Positions 7,904-20,000 of a stretch of 64,000 nt of DNA are shown here, one piece after another. Position numbers and translations under genes: made by a program. The DNA comes from Variovorax flavidus (GTDB lineage Bacteria; Pseudomonadota; Gammaproteobacteria; Burkholderiales; Burkholderiaceae_C). A model generated the notes under the pieces. The model was not told where the DNA came from and searched no databases. It saw only the letters and a list, made by a program, of their open reading frames with translations. The stretch is taken from NCBI RefSeq assembly GCF_030317145.1, contig NZ_JASZYE010000001.1:372001-436000 (forward strand). Reading direction: 5' to 3'. Every line of letters begins with the position of its first letter. Position 1 is the stretch's first letter.

Positions 7904-9931
7904 TCAAGCGGCGAGCGATTCGAGCTTGTCGGACAAGGCCAACCAGCGCTCTTCGAGTTGGGCGATTTCGTCGTTCAGCGTCTTCAGGCGCTTGCCTGCG
8001 TCGGCGATGTCCGCAGCGGCCAGCGGTTGCGCCAGCCGTTCTTCGAGCGACGCCTTCTCGCTCGCCGCTGTAGCCAGGCGCTGATCGATCTGCGCGAGTT
8101 CCCGCTTGATCGGCTTGGCCTGTTCGCTGCGCTGCTGGCGGTCCTGGGCATCCTGCTTGCGCTGGTTCCTGCCTGATGGGGCGGGCTCCGGTGTGCGGGG
8201 CGCGGGGGCGCTGGCAACCGGTGGTGGTGGCGCCGCTACCTCCGCTGCCGCAGTGGCCGCATCGCGCGTGGCGATCTTGGCTTCCTCGCGCAAGCGCTTT
8301 GCCTCGTCGAGCAGGTAGCGCTGGTAGTCGTCCAGGTCGCCGTCGAAATCGCCGACCACGCCGCGGCCGACCAGCCAGAACTCGTCGCACACGGAGCGCA
8401 GCAGCGCGCGGTCGTGGCTCACCAGCATCAGCGTGCCTTCAAACTCGTTGAGCGCCACCGCGAGTGCCTCGCGCGTGGCCAGGTCGAGGTGGTTGGTGGG
8501 TTCGTCGAGCAGCAGCAGGTTGGGGCGCTGCCAGACCATCAAGGCCAGCACCAGGCGCGCTTTCTCGCCGCCACTCATGGTGCCGACAGGCTGCTTCACC
8601 ATGTCGCCGCTGAAGTTGAAGCTGCCCAGGTAGCCGCGCAGATCCTGCTCGCCCGTGCGCTCCTTGACGGCGGAGCCCAGCTCGCGCGCCATGCGGACCA
8701 TGTGTTCGAGCGGGGTGTCCTGCGGACGCAGCACGTCGAGTTCCTGCTGTGCGAAGTAGCCGATGTTCAGGCCCTTGCCTTCGGTGACGGTCCCGGCCAG
8801 TGCACCCATTTCGCGCGCAATCGTCTTGACGAGCGTCGACTTGCCTTGGCCGTTGGCGCCCAGAATGCCAATGCGCTGGCCGGCCAGCACCGACCGGTTG
8901 ACACCGCGCAGGATGGTCTTGGGCGGCTCGTCTTCCATGCGATAGCCGAAGCTTGCATCGCTGATCGACAGCATCGGGTTCGGGATGTTGCCGGGCTCCT
9001 TGAACTCGAAGCTGAAGTCGGCCTCGGCCAGGAGGGGCGCAACCTTCTCCATGCGTTCCAGCGCCTTGACCCGGCTCTGCGCCTGCTTGGCCTTGCTGGC
9101 CTTGGCCTTGAACCGGTCGATGAATTTCTGCAGGTGGGCGATCTTGTCCTGCTGCTTGGCGAAAGCCGCCTGCTGCAATTCCATCTGCTGGGCGCGCAGC
9201 GTCTCGAAGGCGCTGTAGTTGCCGCCGTAGCGCGTGAGCTTGGCGTGATCGATGTGCAAGGTCACGTCGGTCACGGCGTCAAGGAACTCGCGGTCATGGC
9301 TGATCACGATCATCGTGCCCGCGTACTTCTGCAGCCAGGATTCGAGCCAGACGAGCGCGTCCAGATCCAGATGGTTGGTCGGTTCGTCGAGCAGCAGCAG
9401 GTCGCTCGGGCACATCAGCGCACGGGCGAGTTGCAGCCGCATGCGCCAGCCGCCGGAGAAGCTGTTGACGGGCTGGTCGAGCTCGTGGGCCTTGAAGCCC
9501 AGGCCCAGGATCAGCGACTGGGCGCGCGGCACGGCATCGTGCTCGCCGGCATCGGCCAGGTCGGTATAGGCATGCGCGAGCGCCATGCCCATGTCGTGGT
9601 CGTCAGGGTCGGCCTCGTGGCCGGCTTCGGCGAGGGCAAGCGCCTCGCGCAGTTCGACGAGGCGCGTGTCGCCGCCGACCACGAATTCGGTCGCGGGCTC
9701 GTCGGTCTCGGGCATGTTCTGCGCGACTTGCGCCATGCGCCATTGCTTCGGCAGCGAGAAGTCGCCGCCGTCTTCGTGCAGTGTTCCGTTGAAAAGCGCG
9801 AACAGCGTGGACTTGCCCGCGCCGTTGCGTCCCACCAGCCCGACCTTCTCGCCGGGATTGATGGTGACGCTGGCGCCGTCGAGCAGCACTTTGGCGCTGC
9901 GGCGCAGGATGACGTTCTTGAGAGTGATCAT
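7904..9931 (-). CDS. yheS: ABC-F family ATPase, YheS-type
   Basis: This 675-residue protein has two ABC cassettes and no membrane part. The first Walker A is GRNGAGKST (about 34-42), with signature FSGGWRMRL and Walker B LLLLDEPTNHLDL. The second cassette has GANGQGKST, signature MSGGEKARL and another LLLLDEPTNHLDL. Between them lies the ABC-F linker rich in Lys and Gln (about 240-300). The end is an Ala/Pro-rich spacer and a charged coiled coil, typical of the YheS branch. ABC-F proteins act on the ribosome E site; YheS itself is less well characterised. It lies 30 bases after prmB, which also acts on ribosomes. Confidence 0.9.
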   Translation of the reverse strand: MITLKNVILRRSAKVLLDGASVTINPGEKVGLVGRNGAGKSTLFALFNGTLHEDGGDFSLPKQWRMAQVAQNMPETDEPATEFVVGGDTRLVELREALALAEAGHEADPDDHDMGMALAHAYTDLADAGEHDAVPRAQSLILGLGFKAHELDQPVNSFSGGWRMRLQLARALMCPSDLLLLDEPTNHLDLDALVWLESWLQKYAGTMIVISHDREFLDAVTDVTLHIDHAKLTRYGGNYSAFETLRAQQMELQQAAFAKQQDKIAHLQKFIDRFKAKASKAKQAQSRVKALERMEKVAPLLAEADFSFEFKEPGNIPNPMLSISDASFGYRMEDEPPKTILRGVNRSVLAGQRIGILGANGQGKSTLVKTIAREMGALAGTVTEGKGLNIGYFAQQELDVLRPQDTPLEHMVRMARELGSAVKERTGEQDLRGYLGSFNFSGDMVKQPVGTMSGGEKARLVLALMVWQRPNLLLLDEPTNHLDLATREALAVALNEFEGTLMLVSHDRALLRSVCDEFWLVGRGVVGDFDGDLDDYQRYLLDEAKRLREEAKIATRDAATAAAEVAAPPPPVASAPAPRTPEPAPSGRNQRKQDAQDRQQRSEQAKPIKRELAQIDQRLATAASEKASLEERLAQPLAAADIADAGKRLKTLNDEIAQLEERWLALSDKLESLAA

Positions 9932-9961
9932 TTCATTGCCCGCGCGTTGGCAGGCATTTCG

Positions 9962-10822
9962 TCAGAGGGATTCGCGGGTGACCAGCAGGACCTGGTCTTC
10001 GCCTGCGCTGGTGGCGAGCCACACCACTTCGAGCTGCGGGAACGCGGCCTCGAAGTTGGCGCGTTCGTTGCCGATTTCGAGCACCAGCACGGCGGATTCG
10101 CTCATGCAGGCGGGTGCTTCGGCGAGAAGACGGCGGATGAAATCCATCCCGTCGGCGCCGCCGGCCAGCGCCAGTTCCGGCTCGGCGCGGTACTCGGCCG
10201 GAAGCGCCGTCATGCTCTGCGCGTTGACGTACGGCGGGTTGCAAAGGATGAGGTCGTACGGGCCGCGCACGTTGGCTAGGCCATCGGATTCGAGCAGCGT
10301 GATGCGTTCGTCGAGCTGATGCCGCGTCACGTTGATGGCCGCGACTTCGAGCGCCGTGGTCGACAGGTCCGCCGCATCGACCGCGATGTCCGGGTAGGTC
10401 ATCGCCGCCAGCACCGCGAGGCTGCCGTTGCCGGTGCACAGGTCGAGGACGCGGCGCGTGTGTTCGCCCAGCCAGGGATCGATGCTGCCGTCGGCCAGCA
10501 GCTCCGCAATGAAGCTGCGCGGAACGATGGTGCGTTCGTCGACGTAGAAGGGCACGCCTTGCAGCCAGGCTTCCTTGGTCAGGTAGGCGGCGGGTTGGCG
10601 CGTCTCGATGCGCTGGCTGAAGAGGTCATTGATGCGCGTCGCATCCGCGGGCGACACCGGGCGATCGGCAACCTCGTCGAGTTCGTCCAGCGGCAGGCCG
10701 AGACGCCACAGCACGAGCCAGACGGCCTCGTCGAAGGCGTTGTCGGTCCCGTGGCCAAAGGCAACGCCCGCGTCGGCCAGCTGCTTGGCGCCGGCCTCGA
10801 TCAGTTCAATGACAGTGCTCAT
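9962..10822 (-). CDS. prmB: Ribosomal protein uL3 N5-glutamine methyltransferase
   Basis: This is a 286-residue SAM-dependent methyltransferase. The N-terminal helical domain covers about 1-100. The SAM-binding loop is [15 protein letters not shown], and the catalytic NPPY motif follows at ILCNPPYV. PrmB methylates a glutamine in ribosomal protein uL3, and NPPY is the hallmark of glutamine N5-methyltransferases. PrmB is told from PrmC (release-factor methyltransferase) by overall wording, including [10 protein letters not shown]. Start 10822 overlaps the dapE stop as ATGA, so the longer open frame running back into dapE was rejected. Confidence 0.9.
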   Translation of the reverse strand: MSTVIELIEAGAKQLADAGVAFGHGTDNAFDEAVWLVLWRLGLPLDELDEVADRPVSPADATRINDLFSQRIETRQPAAYLTKEAWLQGVPFYVDERTIVPRSFIAELLADGSIDPWLGEHTRRVLDLCTGNGSLAVLAAMTYPDIAVDAADLSTTALEVAAINVTRHQLDERITLLESDGLANVRGPYDLILCNPPYVNAQSMTALPAEYRAEPELALAGGADGMDFIRRLLAEAPACMSESAVLVLEIGNERANFEAAFPQLEVVWLATSAGEDQVLLVTRESL

Positions 10823-11997
10823 ACCAGGAGCAGCGCTTCGAGCCTGTCCAGTGTGCGACGATAGATGTTCTTGAGCGGCTCGATCTCGGCGACCGCGATG
10901 TGCTCGTCGATCTTGTGGATGCTCGCGTTCACGGGGCCCAGTTCGACCACTTGAGTGCAGATCTTCGCGATGAATCGCGCGTCGCTGGTGCCGCCGCTGG
11001 TCGACAGTTCGGTCTCGATGCCGGTCTCGTCGCGGATGGACTGCTGCACCGCTTCGACCAGCTCGCCCGGCTTCGTGAGGAAGGGCAGCCCGCCGACGGT
11101 CCATGTCATCGTGTAGTCGACACCATGGCCGTCGAGCACGGCATGCACGCGCTGCTGCAACGATTCGGGCGTCGATTCGGTCGAGAAGCGGAAGTTGAAA
11201 TCGACCACCGCCGCGCCCGGAATCACGTTGCTCGCACCGGTTCCGGCGTGGATGTTGCTGACCTGCCAGCTCGTCGGCTGGAAGTGCTCGTTGCCGACAT
11301 CCCAGCCGCCGGCCGCATTGATGGCGACCAGTTCGGCCAGCGCGGGCGCGAGCGAATGCACCGGGTTCTTCGCCAGGTGTGGATAGGCGATGTGGCCCTG
11401 TACGCCCTTGACGGTGAGCTTGCCGCTCATGGTGCCGCGTCGGCCGTTCTTGATCATGTCGCCGCAGCGCTCGACGGCCGTCGGTTCGCCGACGATGCAG
11501 TAGTCGATCCGTTCGCCGCGCGCGGCCAGCGTGTTGCAGACCACGACCGTGCCGTCGACGCCTGGGCCTTCCTCGTCGCTGGTGAGCAGGAGGGCCAGGG
11601 TGAGGCGCGGATCCGGCTTGGCGGCCAGGAATTCCTCGATCGCGACGACGAAGGCCGCGAGCGAGGTCTTCATGTCGCACGCACCGCGGCCGTAGAGCTT
11701 GCCGTCGCGGTGGGTCGGGGTGAAGGGGTGGCTGGTCCACTGTTCGAGTGGTCCCGTGGGCACCACGTCGGTGTGGCCCGCAAAAGCCATCGTCCGGCCT
11801 GCGCCGCTCGGGGCGGCGCCGGGCCGGACGGCCCAGAGATTGGTCACGCGGAAGTCGGGCGGGCCGCTTTCGATGGTCTCGAGCCGGAATCCGAGCCGCG
11901 CGAGTCGTTCGCCGAGGATCTCCTGGCACCCCGCGTCGTCCGGAGTGACCGAGGGGCGGGAGATCAGTTGTTCGGCAAGCTGGAGCGTTCGGGACAT
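10819..11997 (-). CDS. dapE: Succinyl-diaminopimelate desuccinylase
   Basis: This 392-residue M20-family metallo-hydrolase cleaves N-succinyl-LL-2,6-diaminopimelate, a late step towards meso-DAP and lysine. Visible zinc-site motifs are [11 protein letters not shown] (His), [10 protein letters not shown] (bridging Asp) and SDEEGPG (catalytic Glu-Glu pair). The dimerisation domain in the middle contains NVIPGAA, and the C-terminal metal histidine lies in [10 protein letters not shown]. Length is normal for DapE (about 375-390). It sits between pilU (16 bases) and prmB (4-base overlap) and shares its operon with dapC and dapD. Confidence 0.95.
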   Translation of the reverse strand: MSRTLQLAEQLISRPSVTPDDAGCQEILGERLARLGFRLETIESGPPDFRVTNLWAVRPGAAPSGAGRTMAFAGHTDVVPTGPLEQWTSHPFTPTHRDGKLYGRGACDMKTSLAAFVVAIEEFLAAKPDPRLTLALLLTSDEEGPGVDGTVVVCNTLAARGERIDYCIVGEPTAVERCGDMIKNGRRGTMSGKLTVKGVQGHIAYPHLAKNPVHSLAPALAELVAINAAGGWDVGNEHFQPTSWQVSNIHAGTGASNVIPGAAVVDFNFRFSTESTPESLQQRVHAVLDGHGVDYTMTWTVGGLPFLTKPGELVEAVQQSIRDETGIETELSTSGGTSDARFIAKICTQVVELGPVNASIHKIDEHIAVAEIEPLKNIYRRTLDRLEALLLV

Positions 11998-12013
11998 CGA
12001 GAGGGCAAATGGA

Positions 12014-13168
12014 TCACAGACGCACGTCGAGCGTGATGTCCGTGAAGGTGGGTTCCTCGACCTGGTCGAGGAGGGAGCGTTCTTCGCTGCGGGTCTGCGG
12101 CGCCTTGCGGTTCTGCAGGCGCCACATCAGGTTGGTCGGCGAGTCGGCCTGCGCCAAGCCTTCCTCGCGGGTGACGAGATTTTCGGTGATCAGGCGGGCA
12201 ATGTCTTCCTCGAAGGTCTGTGACCCTTCGGCCATGGACTGTTCCATGGCTTCCTTGACAGCCGAGAAGTCACCCTTGCCGATGTGCTCGGCGACCAGTG
12301 CGGTGTTCAGCAGCACTTCGAGCGCCGGGACGCGGGCACCGTTGGGGGTGCGCAGCAGGCGTTGCGCCACGATCGCGCGCAGGGCGCCGCCGAGGTCACC
12401 GAGCAAAGTGGCGCGCACTTCGACCGGGTAGAAGCTCAGGATGCGGTTCAGCGCCCGGTAGCTGTTGTTGGCGTGCAGCGTGGCCACGCAAAGGTGGCCC
12501 GACTGCGCATAGGCAATCGCGGCAGTCATCGTCTCTCGATCGCGGATTTCGCCGATCTGGATCACGTCGGGCGCCTGGCGCAGCGCGTTCTTGAGCGCGA
12601 TCTGGAGCGATTGGGTATCGCTCCCCACGTCGCGCTGGTTCACCATCGACTTCTTGTTGGTGAAGGTGAATTCGATCGGCTCCTCGACGGTGAGGATGTG
12701 GCCGGTCGCGTTCTCGTTGCGGTAGTCGAGCATCGAGGCCAGCGTCGTGCTCTTGCCGGCACCGGTGGAGCCCACCATCAGGATGAGCCCGCGCTTCTCC
12801 ATCACGAGCGTCTTGAGGATCTCGGGCAGGTTCAGGTCCTCGAAGGACGGAATGACCGATGCGATGTGCCGTACCACCACCGCGTAGCTGCCGCGCTGGC
12901 GCATGGCGCTGATGCGGAAGTTGCCGGCGCCGTCGAGGCCGATCGCCATGTTGAGCTCGCCGCTGCGCTCCAGCTCGGCGATGCGGTCCGCATGCACGAC
13001 TTCGGACAGCAGGCTGAGGGGGGCTTCGGGCGGGAGCACCTGGGCGTTGATCGGCATGCAATTGCCGTTGATGCGAATCAGCGCCGGGCAGTTCGCCGAT
13101 AAATAGATGTCGGAAGCCTTGCGTTCGGCCATCAGGCGAAGAATTCGCTCCATCGTGTTCATCGGCAT
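12014..13168 (-). CDS. pilU: Type IV pilus retraction ATPase, PilU-type
   Basis: This 384-residue hexameric secretion-type ATPase has an N-terminal PAS-like domain (about 1-100). Walker A is GSTGAGKST (about 135-143), followed by an Asp box around VEEPIEF, Walker B around [14 protein letters not shown] and a His box at [12 protein letters not shown]. The wording GEIRDRET and ATLHANN, plus a long C-terminal tail, fits PilU better than PilT. PilU assists PilT in retracting type IV pili from the cytoplasmic side. No pilT lies in the window; the gene sits between dapD and dapE. A TGAGGAG site precedes the start. Confidence 0.88.
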   Translation of the reverse strand: MPMNTMERILRLMAERKASDIYLSANCPALIRINGNCMPINAQVLPPEAPLSLLSEVVHADRIAELERSGELNMAIGLDGAGNFRISAMRQRGSYAVVVRHIASVIPSFEDLNLPEILKTLVMEKRGLILMVGSTGAGKSTTLASMLDYRNENATGHILTVEEPIEFTFTNKKSMVNQRDVGSDTQSLQIALKNALRQAPDVIQIGEIRDRETMTAAIAYAQSGHLCVATLHANNSYRALNRILSFYPVEVRATLLGDLGGALRAIVAQRLLRTPNGARVPALEVLLNTALVAEHIGKGDFSAVKEAMEQSMAEGSQTFEEDIARLITENLVTREEGLAQADSPTNLMWRLQNRKAPQTRSEERSLLDQVEEPTFTDITLDVRL

Positions 13169-13233
13169 TTCTCCTCAGTGTGGTTATGAAACGGGCATCC
13201 ACCGTGCCGCCCCCTCAGGCGGCCGGCTTCCTT

Positions 13234-14058
<825 letters not shown>

Positions 14059-14066
14059 GGAAAAGC

Positions 14067-15266
14067 TCAGTTCTGGATGAAGTTCACGATGCGTTGCGCG
14101 GCCTCGGTGCATTCGGCCGTGTCGGCGACCAGCGCCATTCGGATGCGCCCGCGGCCCGGATTGGCGCCGCCCACGTCGCGGGCGAGGTAGCTGCCGGGCA
14201 GCACCGTCACATTGTATTGAGCGTAGAGCGCACGGGCGAAGGCCTGGTCGTCGCCTTTCCACGATGCCGGCACACCCGCCCAGAGGTAGAAGCTGGCATC
14301 GGGCAGACGAACGTCGAGCACGGGTTCGAGCAGAGGCGTGACGGCGGCGAACTTGGCACGGTATTGGGCGCGGTTCTCGACCACGTGGGCCTCGTCGTTC
14401 CATGCCGCGATGCTGGCGGCGGCGACCGTGCCGCTCATGGCGCTGCCGTGGTAGGTGCGATAGAGCAGGAAGGACTTGATGATGGCCGCGTCGCCCGCCA
14501 CGAAGCCGCTTCGCAGGCCGGGCACGTTGCTGCGCTTGGACAGCGAGGTCAGGGCGATCAGGTTGCGGAAGTCGCTGCGGCCGAGCCGGGCTGCGGCCTC
14601 GAGCCCGCCCAGCGGCGGTTCGTCGCGGAAATAGATCTCGCTGTAGCACTCGTCGGCCGCGATCACGAAGCCGTGGCGATCCGACAGCGCAAAGAGCTTC
14701 TGCCACTCGTCCAGCGGCATCACGGCGCCGGTCGGATTGCCCGGCGAGCAGACGAAGACGAGCTGGGTGCGCGCCCAGACCTCGGTGGGGACGCTATCCC
14801 AGTCGACGCCAAAGTTGCGTGCCGCCACGCTGGGCACGTAATAAGGCTCGGCACCGGACAGGAAGGCCGCGCCTTCATAGATTTGATAGAAGGGATTGGG
14901 CGACAGCACCACCGGCGCCGGCGACTTGCCGGGATCGATCACCGTCTGCGCCAGCGCGAAGAGGGCCTCGCGCGATCCATTGACCGGCAGAACCTGAGTG
15001 GCCGGGTCCAGCGCCAGCCCATAGCGAGTTTGCAGCCAGCCCGTGAACGACTCGCGCAGCTTGAGTTCGCCGGCCGTTGCCGGGTAGACGGCGAGCGCGC
15101 CCAGGCTGTTGGACAGCGCTTCCTTGATGAAAGCGGGCGTGGGGTGCTTGGGTTCGCCGATGCCCAGGCTGATGGGGGTGAACTCGGGGTTCGGCTCGAC
15201 GCCCGCGAAGAGTTGGCGGAGCCGCGCGAAGGGGTAGGGCTGCAGTTTGGCGAGCAGGGGATTCAT
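14067..15266 (-). CDS. dapC: Succinyldiaminopimelate transaminase
   Basis: This 399-residue class I/II PLP aminotransferase has an N-terminal [21 protein letters not shown] in the PLP ring-contact region, DECYSEIYF and the Schiff-base lysine in [10 protein letters not shown]. The [11 protein letters not shown] context is typical of DapC and ArgD-like succinyl-DAP aminotransferases in Proteobacteria. It converts N-succinyl-2-amino-6-ketopimelate to N-succinyl-LL-DAP with glutamate as amino donor. Its position directly before dapD and in one run with dapE supports the assignment. Confidence 0.92.
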   Translation of the reverse strand: MNPLLAKLQPYPFARLRQLFAGVEPNPEFTPISLGIGEPKHPTPAFIKEALSNSLGALAVYPATAGELKLRESFTGWLQTRYGLALDPATQVLPVNGSREALFALAQTVIDPGKSPAPVVLSPNPFYQIYEGAAFLSGAEPYYVPSVAARNFGVDWDSVPTEVWARTQLVFVCSPGNPTGAVMPLDEWQKLFALSDRHGFVIAADECYSEIYFRDEPPLGGLEAAARLGRSDFRNLIALTSLSKRSNVPGLRSGFVAGDAAIIKSFLLYRTYHGSAMSGTVAAASIAAWNDEAHVVENRAQYRAKFAAVTPLLEPVLDVRLPDASFYLWAGVPASWKGDDQAFARALYAQYNVTVLPGSYLARDVGGANPGRGRIRMALVADTAECTEAAQRIVNFIQN

Positions 15267-15275
15267 GGGCCTGGA

Positions 15276-15680
15276 TTATCGGGGCCTGGGCGCGAGGGCC
15301 AGCAGGCGGTCATAGGCGTCGGGGTCGGCATCCCGCAGCCTGGCGAGGGCCGAGGCCGCCGCATCCGCGATCTCGGCACGGCTTTGCTTCTTGGCGGCCT
15401 CGATCTTGTCGTAGGCCTTCTCCAGCTTGCCCAGGGATTCGGCACCCTGGGCCGGCGTAACCGACTTGTATTGCTTGTCGGCCAGCAGCACTTCCGTGAT
15501 CCAGCCGATCTGGCGCCCGTAGCTGGCAACGTCGAAGGCCTTCTTCTCCAGATCGCCGTTGCCCGCCCAGGCGGGAATCCCCGCGAAGAACCAGCTCGTA
15601 TCCGGCTCGATCTGCTGCGCCACGCTGCCGCTGAACGGAAAGTGCAACGTCGGGGACCAGAACCAGAGCCATGGAAACAT
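15276..15680 (-). CDS. Conserved-looking protein of unknown function between argA and dapC
   Basis: This is a 134-residue protein. It begins with an aromatic-rich stretch (FPWLWFWSP) and continues with WFFAGIPAWAGNGDLE. From about residue 75 it becomes a charged helical tail (LGKLEKAYDKIEAAKKQSR). There is no classical signal peptide, but the Trp-rich N-terminus could touch a membrane. It ends 9 bases before the dapC start and begins 31 bases after argA, so it is very likely co-transcribed with them. I do not recognise a characterised family. Confidence 0.6.
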   Translation of the reverse strand: MFPWLWFWSPTLHFPFSGSVAQQIEPDTSWFFAGIPAWAGNGDLEKKAFDVASYGRQIGWITEVLLADKQYKSVTPAQGAESLGKLEKAYDKIEAAKKQSRAEIADAAASALARLRDADPDAYDRLLALAPRPR

Positions 15681-15711
15681 CGCGTTCTCCTCGGGTGATG
15701 TGTGCTCGCCG

Positions 15712-17058
15712 TTAAAGCTTCTTGACCAGCACCTGGCTCTTGCGGTCCCAGTTGTACTTGCGCTTGCGCGCCTCGGGCAGCCAGTCCGGGTTGACCTGCT
15801 GGAAGCCTCGCTTCAGGAACCAGTGCATGGTGCGCGTCGTCAGCACGAAGATGCTTTCCAGGCCCTGGGCCTTGGCGCGCTGTTCGATGCGTTTCAGGAT
15901 GCGTTCGCCGTCGCCCTGCGCCTGCGATTGGGGCGACACGGTCAGCGCCGCCATCTCTGCCGTCTTCGCTTCGGGGTATGGGTAGAGCGCCGCGCAGCCG
16001 AAGATCACGCCATCATGCTCGATCACCGTGTACTGGCCGACGTCGCGCTCGATCTCGGTGCGGCTGCGCTTCACCAGCGTACCGTCGCGCTCGAAGGGCT
16101 CGATGAGCTGCAGGATGCCGCCGATGTCGTCCGCCGTCGCTTCGCGGAGCGATTCGAGCTTTTCGTCGATCACCATGGTGCCGATGCCGTCGTGCACGTA
16201 CACCTCCAGCAGCAGCGAGCCGTCCACGCTGAACGGCAGGATGTGGTTGCGCTCGACGCCCGCCTCGCAGGCCTTCACGCAATGCTGGAGGTAGAAAGCG
16301 GTGTCCGTCGGCCGCTGCGCCGGCGAGAGCGAGGCCAGGAGCTTCTTCGCCGTGTCGAGCGGCAACTCGGTGTCGATCGGGTTGTCCTCGCTGACCGGCA
16401 GGCTGGTGTCCAGCGGAATCCCGGGAATCTCGGACAGGAAGATCAGCTTGTCGGCCTGGATCGAGATCGCCACGCTGGTCGCGACTTCTTCCATCGTCAG
16501 GTTGAAGGCCTCGCCAGTGGGCGAGAAGCCGAAGGGCGACATCAGCACCATGGCGCCGAAATCCAGCGCGCGGCGGATGCCCGCCGCATCGACCTTGCGC
16601 ACCAGCCCGGAATGCTGGAAGTCGACGCCGTCGACCACGCCGACGGGCCGTGCGGTGATGAAGTTGCCCGAGATGACGCGAATCGTGGAGCCGGCCATCG
16701 GCGTGTTCGGCAACCCCTGGCTGAAGGCGGCCTCGATCTCGTAGCGCAACTGGCCGGCGGCTTCCTGCGCGCAGTCCAGCGCCACCTCGTCGGTGATGCG
16801 CATTCCGTGCGAGTACTTCGCCTCGTGGCCCTTGGCGCGCAACTGCTCGTTGACCTGGGGGCGGAAACCGTGCACCAGCACCACCTTGACGCCCATGCTC
16901 TGGATCAGGGCCAGGTCCTGGGCGATGTTCTGCAGCTTGCCAGCGGCGATGGCCTCGCCGGCCATCGCGACCACGAAGGTCTTGCCGCGATGCATGTGAA
17001 TGTAGGGCGCCACCGAGCGAAACCACGGGACGAAGGTGAAGTTGAAGACGGTGGACAT
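15712..17058 (-). CDS. argA: N-acetylglutamate synthase
   Basis: This 448-residue protein is the classical two-domain ArgA. The N-terminal amino-acid-kinase fold (about 20-290) includes KVVLVHGFRPQVNEQL and SPFGFSPTGEAFNL. The C-terminal GNAT acetyltransferase domain (about 300-448) includes AALTVSPQSQAQGDGERIL, the acetyl-CoA loop, and ends WDRKSQVLVKKL. It makes N-acetyl-L-glutamate from acetyl-CoA and glutamate, the first arginine step. The kinase domain usually carries arginine feedback in this family. Start 17058 (MSTVFNFTFVPWF) is the family start; the longer frame runs into the divergent hrpA. It opens the minus-strand run ending at 7319. Confidence 0.94.
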   Translation of the reverse strand: MSTVFNFTFVPWFRSVAPYIHMHRGKTFVVAMAGEAIAAGKLQNIAQDLALIQSMGVKVVLVHGFRPQVNEQLRAKGHEAKYSHGMRITDEVALDCAQEAAGQLRYEIEAAFSQGLPNTPMAGSTIRVISGNFITARPVGVVDGVDFQHSGLVRKVDAAGIRRALDFGAMVLMSPFGFSPTGEAFNLTMEEVATSVAISIQADKLIFLSEIPGIPLDTSLPVSEDNPIDTELPLDTAKKLLASLSPAQRPTDTAFYLQHCVKACEAGVERNHILPFSVDGSLLLEVYVHDGIGTMVIDEKLESLREATADDIGGILQLIEPFERDGTLVKRSRTEIERDVGQYTVIEHDGVIFGCAALYPYPEAKTAEMAALTVSPQSQAQGDGERILKRIEQRAKAQGLESIFVLTTRTMHWFLKRGFQQVNPDWLPEARKRKYNWDRKSQVLVKKL

Positions 17059-17098
17059 TGGCAGGGTAGGGGAGGCGGAAAGGCCGGGCGCAAGATAA

Positions 17099-20000
17099 TT
17101 GGCGATTTTCCCCGAACTGCCAGCCTTGTCTTCGTCCCCACTTCGAATCGAGTTCCCCGAATCCCTGCCGGTGTCGGCCCGGCGCGACGAAATCATGGCC
17201 GCCATCGAGGCAAACCAGGTCGTGATCGTCTGTGGCGAGACGGGTTCGGGCAAAACCACGCAGCTGCCCAAGATCGCGCTGGCGCTGGGACGCGGCAAGC
17301 TCAACGCTCCGCCGGGCAAGGGCAGGCTGATCGGCCATACCCAGCCGCGCCGCATTGCGGCGTCATCGGTCGCCAAGCGCATCGCCGAGGAACTGAAGAC
17401 GCCGCTGGGCGACGTGGTCGGCTACAAGGTGCGGTTCCAGGACCGGCTGTCGCGCGATGCGTCAGTCAAGCTGATGACCGACGGCATCCTGCTGGCGGAG
17501 ACGCAGACCGATCCGCTGCTCAAGGCCTACGACACGCTCATCATCGACGAGGCACATGAGCGCTCGCTGAACATCGACTTCCTGCTGGGCTACCTGCGCG
17601 AGATCCTGCCGCGCCGGCCGGACCTGAAGGTGATCGTGACGTCGGCGACCATCGATGCCGACCGTTTCGCACAGCATTTCGCTTCGGCGAAGGGGCCGGC
17701 GCCGACGATCATGGTGTCGGGCCGGACCTTTCCGGTCGAGCAGCGCTACCGCCCCTTCGAGGAATCGCGCGACTACGATCTCAACGACGCCATTGCCGAC
17801 GGCGTGGATGAACTCTGGCGCGATCCGCACAACGCGGGCGACATCCTGGTCTTCCTGCCCGGCGAGCGCGAGATCCGCGAGGCGGCCGATCATCTGCGCA
17901 AGCACCTGAGCCATCAGCCGCTGATGCGCAGCGCCGAGGTGCTGCCGCTGTTTGCGCGCCTCTCCCAGGCTGAGCAGGACCGCATCTTCGACGGCCACAC
18001 CGGCCGCCGCATCGTGCTGGCCACCAACGTCGCCGAAACCTCGCTGACCGTGCCCGGCATCCGCTACGTGGTTGATACCGGAACTGCGCGGGTCAAGCGC
18101 TACAGCTTCCGCAGCAAGGTAGAGCAGTTGCTGGTCGAGCCGATCAGCCAGGCGGCCGCCAACCAGCGCGCGGGCCGTTGCGGCCGGGTGGCCAACGGGA
18201 TCTGCATCCGGCTCTACGACGAGAAGGACTTCGAAGGCCGGCCGCGGTTCACCGACCCGGAAATCCTGCGTTCCTCGCTCGCGGGCGTGATCCTTCGGAT
18301 GAAGTCGCTGCATCTGGGCGACGTCGAGCGCTTTCCGTTTCTCGAGGCGCCGCAGCGGCGAGCGATCGCCGACGGCTACCAACTGCTCAACGAACTCGGC
18401 GCTGTCGACGACGCGAACGAGCTCACGCCGACAGGGGCTGAACTGTCCAAGCTGCCGCTCGATCCGCGCGTCGGCCGAATGATCCTGGAGGCTCGCACGC
18501 GCGGTGCGCTCGAAGAGGTGCTGGTGATCGCCAGCGCCTTGTCAGTCCAGGATGTCCGGGATCGGCCCATGGACGCGCAACAGCAGGCGGACCAGGCGCA
18601 CTCGAAGTTCGATGACGAAAAGAGCGAGTTCAGCGGGTATCTGCGGCTCTGGAAATGGATTCAGGACGCGCGTGGCGGGCATGGCGACACCCACAAGCTC
18701 AGCAACCGCCAGTACGAACAGCTGCTGCGCCAGAACTTCATCAACGTACGTCGCGTGCGTGAATGGCGCGACATCCACTCGCAGTTGCTCACCGTTGTCA
18801 CCGAACACAAGTGGCGCATCAACGGCGAGCCCGCGGGCTACGAGCCATTGCACCTCTCCATGCTCTCGGGCCTGCTCGGCAACGTCGGCTGGAAACTCGA
18901 GGACGACGAGGCCTATCTCGGCGCGCGCGGCATCAAGTTCTACCGTCACCCGGGCGCGCACCTGAAGAAGAAGCCGGGCCGATGGATCGTCTGCGCCGAA
19001 CTCGTCGAGACTACGCGGCTCTTCGGCCGCGGCATCGCGAACATCGAGCCGCAGTGGCTCGAACAGGTCGCCGGACACCTGCTCAAGAAGCAGTTGCTCG
19101 ATCCGCACTGGGAGAAGAAGGGCGCCCAGGTGGCGGCGCTGGAACGCGCGACGCTCTACGGCCTCGTGGTCTATAGCGGGCGACGCGTCGACTTCAGCAA
19201 GGTGGACCCAGTCGCTGCCCGCGAGATCTTCATTCGCGAGGCGCTCGTCGGTGGCCAGTGGGAAAGCAAGCTGCCTTTCCTCGCGGCCAACCGCAAGCTC
19301 GTGCGCGAGGTCGAGGGCCTGGAGCACAAGTCGCGGCGGCAGGACGTGCTGGTCGACGACGAACTGATCTACGCCTTCTACGACGCCCAACTGCCGCCGG
19401 ATGTTGCGAGCGGGATCACCTTCGAGAATTGGTATCGCCAGCAGTCGAAGGAACAGCCGCGGCTGCTGTACCTGACGCGCGACGAGTTGATGCGGCACCA
19501 GGCGGCCGGCATCACGACGCAATCGTTCCCGCCGACCCTGCGCCTGGGCGGCGTCGATTGCGCGGCGACCTACCTGCACGAACCCGGTGACGCGAAGGAT
19601 GGCCTGACCGTCTCCGTCCCGCTCTTCGTGCTGAACCAGGTCAGCGAAGAGCGCTGCGAATGGCTGGTGACCGGCATGCTGAAGGACAAGGTGCAAGCCC
19701 TGCTCAAGAGCCTGCCGCAGAAGCCGCGCGCCCGACTGGTGCCATTGCCGGAATCGGCTGCGCGTCTCAGCGAGACGCTCGCGGCGCCGGAAGTCTTCGG
19801 TCATGGTTCGCTCACTGATGCATTGCTCAAGCGCGTGCGCGACCAGACCAGCCTCGACGTGAAGCGGGCTGACTTCAAGCTCGACATGCTGCCGCCGCAT
19901 CTGTTCATGAACCTGCGCGTGGTGGACGAACACGGTCGCCAACTCGGCATGGGGCGCAACCTCGGTGCCCTGAAAGCGGAACTGGGCGCGCAGGCGCGGG

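Noticed and set aside
8414..10279. A 621-codon plus-strand open frame opposite the ABC-F gene and prmB
   Set aside because: Both minus-strand genes have unmistakable motifs; the opposite frame is a composition artefact.
15559..17559. A 666-codon plus-strand open frame across argA and the hrpA start
   Set aside because: It runs opposite argA and out of frame with hrpA, and encodes no recognisable domain.
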